From Scilla litardierei (Eukaryota; Streptophyta; Magnoliopsida; Asparagales; Asparagaceae): a stretch of 64,000 nt of DNA. The stretch lies in NCBI GenBank assembly GCA_030789695.1, contig CM061139.1, positions 4,975,878-5,039,877 on the forward strand. Reading direction: 5' to 3'. Below, piece after piece: positions 49,995 to 59,321 of the stretch. Both the position numbers and the translations under genes were made by a program. The notes under the pieces are model-generated. The model did not search any database, was not told the DNA's origin, and saw only the letters and a program-made list of their open reading frames with translations. Position 1 is the stretch's first letter. Each line of letters opens with the position of its first letter.

Positions 49995-50255
49995 GCGGCT
50001 ACAAAACCACTCATACCTCAGAATTACTCACCGCACACAACTACTCAAACTCAGAATAAGCTCACCGCACAAAACCCACTCAAAACTCAGAATTGCTCAG
50101 CGCTTAAATCCACTCAAAACTCAAAATTGCTCATCGCACAGAACCACTCAAACTCAGAAGTGCTCACCGCACACAACCTCTCAAAAATCAGAATTGCTCA
50201 GCGCACAAAACCACTCAAACCTCAGAATTGCTCACTACACACAACCAATTTTGTC
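49995..50255. repeat. ~45-bp tandem minisatellite of GCTCAxCGCACAAAACC units
   Basis: About six units of the form CAGAATTGCTCAGCGCACAAAACCACTCAAACT. The unit core AATTGCTCAxCGCACA is the same half-motif as AAATTTGCTCACCGCGCACAACGG found elsewhere in the mosaic. Confidence 0.8.
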
Positions 50256-52309
50256 GCAGTGAGGGTGAACTGCCACAAAGTTCTCCACTGGGTCACAGTT
50301 GCTCTTGCTTTTGAGGACATTTGTGTCATTTTTTGGGTCAAAGGTCTCCCTGAGAGCTTTCAAATCGCTCCAGCTACATCAATTCTCTCCCATCTCAATT
50401 AAAGTCTCTTCATATGTCTGAGATCAATCCGCTGTAGAAGAGCAGTCTTTTGTATATTCACGAGAACCCCTCTGTAGCATGACGGGGTCTTCGATGTAGC
50501 CACACATTAACTCTACTTCTTCTCATCAATACAATTCGCTGTCATGCGTTCTGCGTTTTGCGCATTGAGCAATTCTCGTTTTCTAAACGTTCTGCGCGGT
50601 GAGTAATTATGATAGTTACTCGCCTCTGTATTATTTAGCCCGGTGTGCGCGGCGAATATAATGTATTAAAAAATCTTAGTGGAGAGTAGTATTGTTGAGT
50701 GTAATTTTCCTATTATGTGATCAAGGCGAAAAACAGTAGGGTTTCATGGTTTTACGCGGAGAGTAATTAACCTAATTTTTTCCACATTCTAAAATAATTT
50801 AGGGGAGCCCCTTTGGAGATGCTCTAAATGTTGATTCCCGAGATCCATTGCATTACTGTAGGATCACGGACTTTTTATACGCTTCATTATGATTGGTCCA
50901 ATTTCCCCTATAAATGGCGGACAACGAGCACTCATCTTCTCTAAACTTCGTCTACTTTCTTCTATCATCTTCTTTATTTGCCCACACAACCTCCGTATGG
51001 AAACAATAAGTCCTTCAGCTGTTCGTGCATGCTTGATATAGATATGGACGATAGCATTCATCCAGTACTCTTTTCACGTAAAGGTAAATGGTTTATGTTG
51101 GAAACTTATGCAACGAAGGGCTATCGTCCATTTATAATCAAGCATCCCCGACAATGCTGGGGGGTGTTGCAACTGCGTTGAGAAAATTTGTCCCAAACAA
51201 CACTATGAAAAATGTGTACGATGATCATACCATATTCTTTTGGGGTGATATTGGCTATGCTGTCTCACATGTTTCAGGAAAGCTGCTGGGTGTTGTACCA
51301 TGATAGATTGTTATTCCCTCCTATTATGAATTGTGGCTATGTATTTGGTTTGCGTGTCTTGCTATACACTCCGTATCCATCTCCATCTCCTCTTTATACA
51401 CTCCATCTCCTCCATCAAACCCTTCATCGTTTCACTATACATCATCTTTGACGCACAGACACTCCATCCTATCCTTTCCGATCTCTTACACTCCCAAACA
51501 CAACTTCTTATGTAACCCTGTGTTGTTTTACATCGTCTCCGGTAACGGAGTTCCAATCGGTGTCTTTTGTCCTGACTTCATGTTACAACGACGACAACAA
51601 TGACGGTAATAAGCGAAACGGTCTGCCGACTTTCCAATTCACGGCGTCTCCTACAAAGGACAAAGTTCCACGTCATTGCAAACATCTGGTATGACAATCA
51701 TCTTGAGCAGATCAGGGCAGAAATTCGGCAACTGCAACGTAGATGTGGAGCGCATTGCCCGTGTCGTACATCGCCACAGGGGAATCGGGGTTCCAGGCGT
51801 TGTGTTTGACACGGCTACATACTTGACTGCAGGTTACAACGACGCGACACTCATATCCAACTATCCAAGGACGTTAATAAACGCAACGAAGATGGGCTCC
51901 CGATGAACTCACGGAAGTTGAAGGGGGAAACACGTAGATCACGCGCCACTTCATTACAAACATCTGCGAAGACACTCAAATGTATCAGTTTGTAAGAGTA
52001 AAGGGATATGTATCTGTTTGGATCTGTATCTGTACGTACTTCAGTATGTTAGAATGGGTTGGCCATTTTGGAATGGTCACCGTTTGAATATGTATCAGCG
52101 TTAATCTAAAGGTTTGCATGCAGTTTCTGAATCAGATTGACTAGGTATCAGATTTTATATAAAATGTCTTCAGAATGAATAAGTATCGGTCTTAATCACA
52201 ATTAGGTAAAGTTTCTAAGTGAAGTTTGACTGTTGGCATATTGCGGAATCACAATTTTAGTATGATGAAAATAGGAGTGTGAATGATTGACCGTTGGAAC
52301 AAAAAGTAT
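50256..52309. repeat. Shuffled modules with coding-like scraps
   Basis: It carries the CCCGAGATCCATTGC/TATA module at 50837-51050. Then a frame reads MDDSIHPVLFSRKGKWFML and ETYATKGYRPFIIKHP (about 51046-51150), and FFWGDIGYAVSHVSGKLLG (51231-51290). Near 51780-51850 GIGVPGVVFDTATYLTAGYN parallels scraps near 39400 and 45115. Related scraps recur in the region, so they probably derive from one captured or transposon gene, which I do not recognise. No intact gene is present. Confidence 0.4.
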
Positions 52310-53340
52310 AGCATCCAACAAATATGCTTAAAGCGCACAACGGGCAAAATTAGTCCGTGCGGGGCGCGTTGAGCAAATGCGCTATCGTCGCAACTTTGCT
52401 CAACGCGCACACCGGGCATAAGGCTACTAGGTGTGTGCGTGTTTAACAATTGTTGATAAACTACCTTTTATATGCTCAAAAAGCGAACCACAGGCTTTCC
52501 TTTTTGCCCGTTGTGCGCGTTGTTTTGCCCGTTGTGCGCGTAACTTTTGCCCGTTGTGCGCGTTGTTTTCCCGTTGTGCTCGTAATTTTGCCCGAGCCTG
52601 AGGGCATAATTTTGCCCGTTATGCGCGTTGGGCTACTTTTTTAGTGGCTACAGTTTATCCCAACGCGCAAAACTTAGGCATGCATTAATCATTATAGAGC
52701 AGAACATCCGGCTGGTAGCAATCCACTGTATATTAACGATCCCTGCTCTGTATGTTCACCAACACTGCTCTGCAGACTCGAGGGGTCTCTTAGACTATTA
52801 GTAAGACCAAAGGTTCCAATATATCGCCGTTGTGCGCTGTGAGCATTTCTGTTAACCATTAAAAATTTGCACGGTGCGAGCAGCAATAACTGTGGATATA
52901 TCAGCAAATTTTATTGAGTGGATGAGTCGGAGTTTTTTTTCGCACTAACAAAATTGCTCACCGCGCACAACCGGTTAAAATTATTTGTTCTGATCGTGGT
53001 GAATGGTGAGCAATTGTAGTAACCACTAACAAATTGGCTAATAAAGGTGCTCAACGGGCAAAACTTATCAATGGGAGTTTGTGGTAAGCAATTTTGTCAG
53101 ACAATAACATATATGATACAATAACCCTACTCTCACTTGGAGTATTGGACACACTAACAATGACACATTCTCATCGCATAACAATTTGGAACAAAGGTTG
53201 ATGTTATTAAAAATACCCAGAGCGCAAAACCGGCACTAATATTGCCAGTTCTGCGCGTTGAGCAATTTGGTAGGTAAAGACATAATTACTCAAAGCGCAA
53301 AACGGGCAATATTACTGCAGTGTTGCGCTCGGTGTAATTG
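52310..53340. repeat. Motif-rich 3' flank of the FAR1-OTU gene
   Basis: Copies of GCGCACAACGGGCAAAATT near 52331 and related forms near 52400, 52955, 53220 and 53285. At 52490-52640 there is a compact run of about six TTTTGCCCGTTGTGCGCGT units about 22-26 bp apart. No ORF here is credible. Confidence 0.75.
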
Positions 53341-53515
53341 GTATGATACACAACATCAATCCATACCGATGATGACATTTGCACATTTCGGAAGCCATGA
53401 TAAAATTTCATCCGCCAAAGTGGTCCATTTTTATACCCAAAATCACTTATTACATTGATAAACGTTTTATCTTACAGATACTAAAAAGCATCAGCGGTAG
53501 CAATATTTGTACCTT

Positions 53516-55705
53516 TTACCCTATCAACGAATGACTGCATCCTCTGCTCGTAACCAGCCGGCCATCCATCGGCCACAGGGTCATGCGATCTTGTCCACAC
53601 AACTGAAGTCGGAGGGACGTCACCTGTTGGTTGAAGTTGAAGGATAAAAAGTGATTTCTGTTCACATAACCCAACGTTATGTGGAGTCTGGAGGCTCGGT
53701 TTACTGCAGGACTTCTCAATGGAAAAAATGTCACACACATATCATCTGCAATCAAATGTACTACACAGTTGTAGCATGAGTCAATGACATGTCCAATGTC
53801 TGGCATCTGCATCCAATTTTCCTCTCCTGCACCTTTATCAGTAATAAAATAGTTCACTGCCTTCAAATTATTATTATATGAAACCTCACTCAGAACACGC
53901 CTGTACAAGACGTTGTATGTCCGCATCTCACGGAGCAAATCAGCTCTGACAGTCCGCCAATCGGAATCTTTCAAGCCCAACTGAACTGCCACAGCCCTGT
54001 ACCCACAGTTGCCATCTGCATCCACGTCTACGACGCCCACTATGAGGTCACGTAGCTTGGGATCAAAATCCAAATAATATGGTATGAGGAAGTTGGCAGG
54101 CAAATCATCAACATAATCATCACGGGGAAACGAAGGTTTCGGCTTCTTTATTTGAAGTTTCGGACGCCTACTACTTTCCTTCGAAGGCCGCCTCTTCCAT
54201 TTAGGCTTCTCCTTCGCTGCCGCCGTATGCTCCGCAATTGAATGCAACCGTGGAGCCTTAACAGGCTTCCTCATAACTGTAGGCATCTCCGTCACATCCG
54301 AAAAATGATCAGAAATCTTATCAACCAGGGGAGAAAGTTGTTTAAGCATGCCATCCATCTCCTCGTGCTCATCAAAATACGAGGCCACAGCCGTCTCCTC
54401 CTCCCTCCCAGCAGTCTGAGCATCCACATTATGATCCCCCGTCTCCACCGTCGCCCCCAACTCCAACGTAAGCTCAGCTTGCATCAACCCAGCATCCTCT
54501 ATCTTCTCATCCTCCACATCCTCCACATTCGCCTCATCCTCCTGCGGCTCCTCATTCTCCCCAGCTGCATTCTCCCCCTCATCCATCTCAGTAGCCTGGT
54601 CAGCCACATTACATTCCACCGTCCCCGCCGTATCCACCAACTTCCCAGTATGCTCCTCAGCAATCAAATCAGTAGCCACTTCCTTATCATCCTCCTCCTC
54701 GTTCGCCTTCTCCTCATACACCTTCGGCTCCACAGTCTCAGCCGCTGCATTATCCTCCACCAGTACCTCCTCAGCATTCTGCACCTCCATATTAAGGGCA
54801 ACCGTCTCCTCCATCTCCACCATCTCCCCAATAACATAATCAACTACAGTCAACTCAGCAGCCACTGCATTCTCAGCCTCATCATCCCCATAAACATCAT
54901 GCACCCTCGGCTCCACATTCTCATCCGCTGCATTAACCTCATCCTCCTCCGCAGCATTCTGCTCCTGTCCACTAAGAGCTAACTTCTCAGCAGCCTGCTC
55001 CATCGCATTACGATCCACCACATCATCCTGCCAATAAGCAGCCAATGCAGTCGCCTCCTCTGCCTCATCCACCTTCTCCTCATCTCCCTTCTGCTCCTCC
55101 TCAACATTATCCACATGCACCACAAGCTCATCACCCACAATTCTACACGGTGATGCTAACTCCTTCAACTTGTTTACCATACCCACACTCTGCCCCCTTA
55201 GTAATCGGGAATGTGCATTATAAATTGATTTGATTGGTGTTTCATTGAAGGATTTAGTTTCCTTCAGGCCTTTCAAAATTGCTGACGGCGGCACCTTTCT
55301 ATTTGCCAAGTCTCGCAATGCTTCCACCTCTTTTCCCTGCAACATCCCGTCGTCGGAATGGCCCGCGACATAATTAGCAGCTTGATGGTTATGCCTGCCA
55401 TCAACGACCGTTAAACTCCACTCACCGCCATCGCCCACCTCATTACCACGCAATTTGAACGGGCATCCACACTTGTTGGTTCTAACTGGCCGGTTGCTCT
55501 TTCGTACTGGTCGGTGTCCCCTGTAGTTCCCGCTTCTTGCACATGCATAGTAGGCAGCAGGAGTCCTATTGGACGATTTACTCATACTCGACACACTGGT
55601 AACAATCACATGCCCCTGTTGTCGTCCGATGCTCTTTATCCACTGAAAGAGCTCGTCTCTACTTTTAAAACGTTGAATCGTTGTAAATTCGGCTGTATAA
55701 TCCAT
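53516..55705 (-). CDS. FAR1-type zinc finger plus acidic repeats plus OTU cysteine protease
   Basis: The chosen start is the ATG at 55705, just before DYTAEFTTIQRF (729 aa); an in-frame ATG at 55753 would add 16 residues but lies across a likely splice acceptor. Residues 1-115 form a FAR1/MULE-type zinc finger with C55, C81, H105 and H107 (YYAC, CGCPF, HNH). Residues ~200-470 are very acidic with about three imperfect ~65-residue repeats (NAAxENVEPxV). Residues ~540-690 match an OTU peptidase: DADGNCGYRAVA gives Asp564 and catalytic Cys567, and NHF gives His685. A T-run (A-run on plus strand, 53646-53650) is one base shorter than expected from the copy at 59.5 kb, which shifts the frame after His685. 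The expected tail (PPTSVVW, DGWPAGYEQRM) continues in another frame to 53481. No DDE transposase domain is present. FAR1-like DNA-binding domains and transposon-borne cysteine proteases are known in plant MULEs; the actual role here is not known. Confidence 0.8.
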   Translation of the reverse strand: MDYTAEFTTIQRFKSRDELFQWIKSIGRQQGHVIVTSVSSMSKSSNRTPAAYYACARSGNYRGHRPVRKSNRPVRTNKCGCPFKLRGNEVGDGGEWSLTVVDGRHNHQAANYVAGHSDDGMLQGKEVEALRDLANRKVPPSAILKGLKETKSFNETPIKSIYNAHSRLLRGQSVGMVNKLKELASPCRIVGDELVVHVDNVEEEQKGDEEKVDEAEEATALAAYWQDDVVDRNAMEQAAEKLALSGQEQNAAEEDEVNAADENVEPRVHDVYGDDEAENAVAAELTVVDYVIGEMVEMEETVALNMEVQNAEEVLVEDNAAAETVEPKVYEEKANEEEDDKEVATDLIAEEHTGKLVDTAGTVECNVADQATEMDEGENAAGENEEPQEDEANVEDVEDEKIEDAGLMQAELTLELGATVETGDHNVDAQTAGREEETAVASYFDEHEEMDGMLKQLSPLVDKISDHFSDVTEMPTVMRKPVKAPRLHSIAEHTAAAKEKPKWKRRPSKESSRRPKLQIKKPKPSFPRDDYVDDLPANFLIPYYLDFDPKLRDLIVGVVDVDADGNCGYRAVAVQLGLKDSDWRTVRADLLREMRTYNVLYRRVLSEVSYNNNLKAVNYFITDKGAGEENWMQMPDIGHVIDSCYNCVVHLIADDMCVTFFPLRSPAVNRASRLHITLGYVNRNHFLSFNFNQQVTSLRLQLCGQDRMTLWPMDGRLVTSRGCSHSLIG

Positions 55706-55932
55706 ATACACCTGTATCAAACAATTCATACAACTAATTGGACCGGGAACCAAACATTAGTTACATTATTGACGTAAAGAAAAATCAATATTATCTCGGA
55801 ATTTTTTAGCATCTCCATCAATCTCAACTGTATCTGCAGGCAAGTAAAAACCAAAAATTTCTCCTCCTCTTTCTACACATTGTAATTGTAATAAGAATAT
55901 CAAATAAAATGTACTTAACATTGTATACTTAC

Positions 55933-56056
55933 CAAATCGCGATTTCGACAAATTTAGGTTGAAAACCCCTAAATCGATTGCTATCGCTTCACCGATTTGT
56001 TTGAACGCAGCAGTTGCCACTGTGATGTAAATGTCGAGCCCAGTAACAAAAATCAA
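55933..56056 (-). other. Possible upstream exon of the FAR1-OTU gene
   Basis: A frame starting at 56056 codes for about 41 residues (TAAFKQIGEAIAIDLGVFN) and ends at a consensus donor GATTTG|GTAAGTATA. A plausible acceptor GATACAG|GTGTATATGG lies just before the chosen ATG. The phase does not clearly connect it to the zinc-finger frame, so it may be 5' untranslated or a decayed exon. Confidence 0.3.
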
Positions 56057-56159
56057 ATCTTTGGAATTTCCGTCTGTGCTCCTTGAGCAATCTACGAAAA
56101 ACTTGCCGTTTGATATTCTGCCTTGAGCAATCTGTGGAAGGTTATGGCTGTGAGCGGTG

Positions 56160-56683
56160 AGCAGAATTTATCAAGGGATGAAAGAGGGTCCTAACGGGTC
56201 AAAACGGGTAAAAATTTTAACCCGTTGTGCGCTTCGAGTAAATTCGGTGGTTTAGTTGGCTTATTTTACTCAGCGCGCACAACGGTTATATTTTAACACG
56301 ATTTGAACCGTTTTGCGCGCTGATTAATCTTACATGGATTGTCAGGATTGACATTAGTAACGGTAATCGTTATTAATCGCGACGCTGAGAACGATTTTGA
56401 CCGTGGTGCGCGCTGAGGAGTTCTAAATTTTGTTTTTAATATTTATTCTATTGGATTACTCATATTCTTATGCCGATGTTAACAACATTATTGATACATA
56501 TAAAATAATATAATACCAACGTGATAACTATCATTAGTTGTATTAATTAACACCCTTAAGAAAATCTGGATAGATTGCGTGTGTTATTAAGCATTCAAAA
56601 TCCAGTATATATCAGTTTGTACCCGTTCACCAAAAAGTTAGTAAGAGGCAAACTTGATTAGTAGGTCTATCGTTGAGCATAAC
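56160..56683. repeat. Motif-rich 5' flank of the FAR1-OTU gene
   Basis: TTTTAACCCGTTGTGCGC (near 56215), CAGCGCGCACAACGGTTA (near 56270), AACCGTTTTGCGCGCTGA and GACCGTGGTGCGCGCTGA are inverted and direct copies of the same motif found on the other side of the gene. The rest to 56683 is AT-rich with no gene. Confidence 0.7.
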
Positions 56684-56954
56684 TGTAACGACTGGTTTTC
56701 ATGTATCTGGATTTATTATATTATAATACAATGTTTTGGTGGATTTTCTTCTCATGCGTGGTCTTCGTCTCCTCGACTTTCATTTTCGATCGTTTCGTCG
56801 TGTTTTCTCGTTTCTTCCTTAGGATCGTCGATTTCGAAGTATGTCATTCGTGACGGACTTCATAATGGTCATATCTTACTAATAGATCCAGCCTAGGAGT
56901 CTTAGGAATCGATCCCGGAGCTTCGCGCTCCGTATCGGAACTTTTGGTGCTAAT

Positions 56955-57365
56955 TAGCCGGTGTAAGAAGTGCCACCGACCGACTAGATGACGATCCAGT
57001 CGGTCGGAAATCCTTCTTGAACCGACTAGTTGGCTTTCTAAATTAATCTGAAGCTACTGTTTATCGTTAGTCGGTCTAAGAACGTTTGTTGACCGACTAG
57101 GTTGCAAACTAGTCGGTCGGCAATGCTTCTTTAACCGACTAACTCATCAACTATTTTTGACACTAGCTACTGTTTACTCTTAGTCGGTCTAAGAACGTTC
57201 ATCGACCGACTAGATGCTAAACTAGTCGGTCAGTATTTGTTCTCCGACCGACTAAATCTAAATCCTAATTTTCGTCTGAGCTACTGTTTACACTTAGTCG
57301 GTCTACGTTGGTCGACCGACCGACTAGTTCCCAAACTAGTCGGTCAGTGGTTGTTCTTTGACCGA
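56955..57365. repeat. GACTAGTCGGTC palindrome cluster in the solo LTR
   Basis: Multiple copies of ACCGACTA and its complement TAGTCGGT, often fused as CGACTAG...CTAGTCGGTCGG, occur at about 100-120-bp spacing just upstream of the TATA box, where LTR enhancers normally lie. Confidence 0.8.
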
Positions 57366-57413
57366 CTAACTAGTGCTGTAAACCCTAGTTTTGCCCTAAC
57401 CGACATCAAACCC

Positions 57414-57421
57414 TATAAATA
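57414..57421 (+). promoter_or_regulatory. LTR TATA box
   Basis: TATAAATA is followed within about 30 bp by a C/T-rich leader (CTCTCCTCCCTCACG), the usual layout of a plant LTR promoter. Confidence 0.6.
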
Positions 57422-59321
57422 CCCCTCCAAACGTTTTTCTCTCCTCCCTCACGACCTAAAACCCTAAAATCTCCCCCATTGAGCCCCCATCTTCATCCAA
57501 GCTTCATTCCTTCATTCCAAGCCCTAAATCCATCATCCAAACCCTCCATTCACACATTCTACCTCCCATCTTCCCCAAACCTTCATCAAAACCCCAAAAT
57601 CCACCTCCAAACCCATTTCTCCAGATTTTTCCCTCATTCCCAGATCTGAGCCGGATCGTTCTACCGTTGCCGTGGTTGCTCGGCATCGCTCCTCCGTCTC
57701 TTCACGGTAATACTCGATTCCTTTAGTTTAAGCATAACCCCCATTGACATGTGTGAAACCCTAATAAAATGGATTATTAGAAAGTTAGGGTTCTAATAAG
57801 AAATCGATTTAGAATCATGGTTCTAATGATTGTTTTGCCATAACAGCGATCTATTCCGTAGTTAGCTTGTGACGATCTTCATTGCTCGTCAACCCCGGTA
57901 TCAGGCAAGTGAAACTTGCAACTCTTGAATTGGGCCATGTCTTAGGCCATTTACCTTGCTTTAGCGTAAAAGAGACTAAACGGTGAAAGGATAGCCGTTT
58001 AGACGCCATTGACCTAGCTTGACAACGAAGCTCGGTTCGTCACCCTCATCATGCTTGTATGTCACATTTACTTTAAATAAACGGTACGCGAATATGTTCA
58101 TGTCATTGCATTTTGCCTATCATGTTTAAATTCTATTAACGGTACACAATTATCTGTTCATGTCATTGCATAGTGATTATTCATCGTGATTGCGTAGCAC
58201 ACGCTACAACACTATTATTTTCCTGGCTCGTGTTCCAGAAGCGAGCCCTGTAGTTGGAAACCCCAACGCTCGACACATATGGGTGGGGTAAGAGATAAGC
58301 GGCCACCTGAGCCCCGAGTTGGCCTGATCCGCCACTCCGGCCAGCAGGCGAAATCTCTAGTGTTTAATAGTGATAGAGATTAGCGGACTGAGCCACGAGT
58401 GGTCAGCAGGTGGACTCTCTATGCACTAAGTGATAAGTGAATAGTGATAAGTGATAAGTGTTTAATAGTGATAGAGATAAGCGGACTGAGCCACGAGCTG
58501 GCCAGCAGGTGGACTCTCTATGCACTAAGTGATAAGTGTTAAATGATAAGTGATTAGTGACTTGGTAGCTTTTGCTACATTGTGCATGCTTGCCTCTCTT
58601 TTAAACTGTTGCATCATACTTAACTGCCATGTCATTGCTTAATGTTACAAGTGCTAGGTTGTTAGTTACTTTCAGTTTCCTTGCTCAAGTCTTTCAGACT
58701 TGCTGACATGTGCCCCTTTCTCTTTTGGGTGACGCATGTTAGACCTTGAGCCCGAGGTACTTGCTGAGGGTGAGGTGTTTGCGGACGCCGAGCTTGTGCC
58801 CGTGTTGGACGAGGACTTCGTAGACACTGGAGATCAGTCTTAGTGTCTACGTCTAGTTTTATTAGATCTTTTGGGTTGTCGGTGCGTGGCACCTAGTTGA
58901 TACTCTGTTATGTGCGTCTTTTGTTTGGCCTTGTTCTGGGCCTTTAGACTCTTTCTTTTAGCCTGGTGGCTTTTCTGTGATGTCGAATATTTTGTGGACA
59001 AACTGTGGGATTGGTATTTTATATCCGTCGCAGTATTATTATTATTATTGTTGTTTCGTTTGTAATTACAGGGACCTGCTTATACTAAAATTACGCTTAT
59101 CAGGCGTGCAGCTTCACAGCTCCACGCTTGAGCGGACCTTCTCACGTCTCGCCTCCATTTTAGGGAAGCGGGTCGTGACAATAACCTATAGATACGATAC
59201 ACCACAGCACGGTATACAGATGATAACATTTGCACATTTAGGCAGACATGATAAAATTTCATGCTACCAATCTGTCAATATGAAATAAACAATCCATAGT
59301 AAAATGATACAACGTTTTATC

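Larger units (their letters stand above)
56684..59180 (+). mobile_element. Solo LTR of an LTR retrotransposon, 2497 bp
   Basis: It begins TGTAACGACTGG and ends GGTCGTGACA, so the ends are a short imperfect inverted repeat (TGTAACGAC against TGTCACGAC). Both sides carry ATAAC (56679-56683 and 59181-59185), a perfect 5-bp target duplication. No primer-binding site, polypurine tract or coding domain lies inside, as expected when two LTRs recombine and delete the internal part. Internally it has a palindrome cluster (56955-57365), a TATA box (57414) and a ~80-bp repeat with CACGAGCTGGCCAGCAGGTGG (about 58378-58530). Lineage within Ty3/gypsy cannot be decided without internal domains. The small ORFs inside are not genes. 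Confidence 0.88.

Noticed and set aside
54242..54982. 246-aa plus-strand ORF rich in Leu, Ile, His and Arg
   Set aside because: It is the antisense reading of the acidic GAG/GAT-rich repeats of the FAR1-OTU gene, and its composition follows directly from that.
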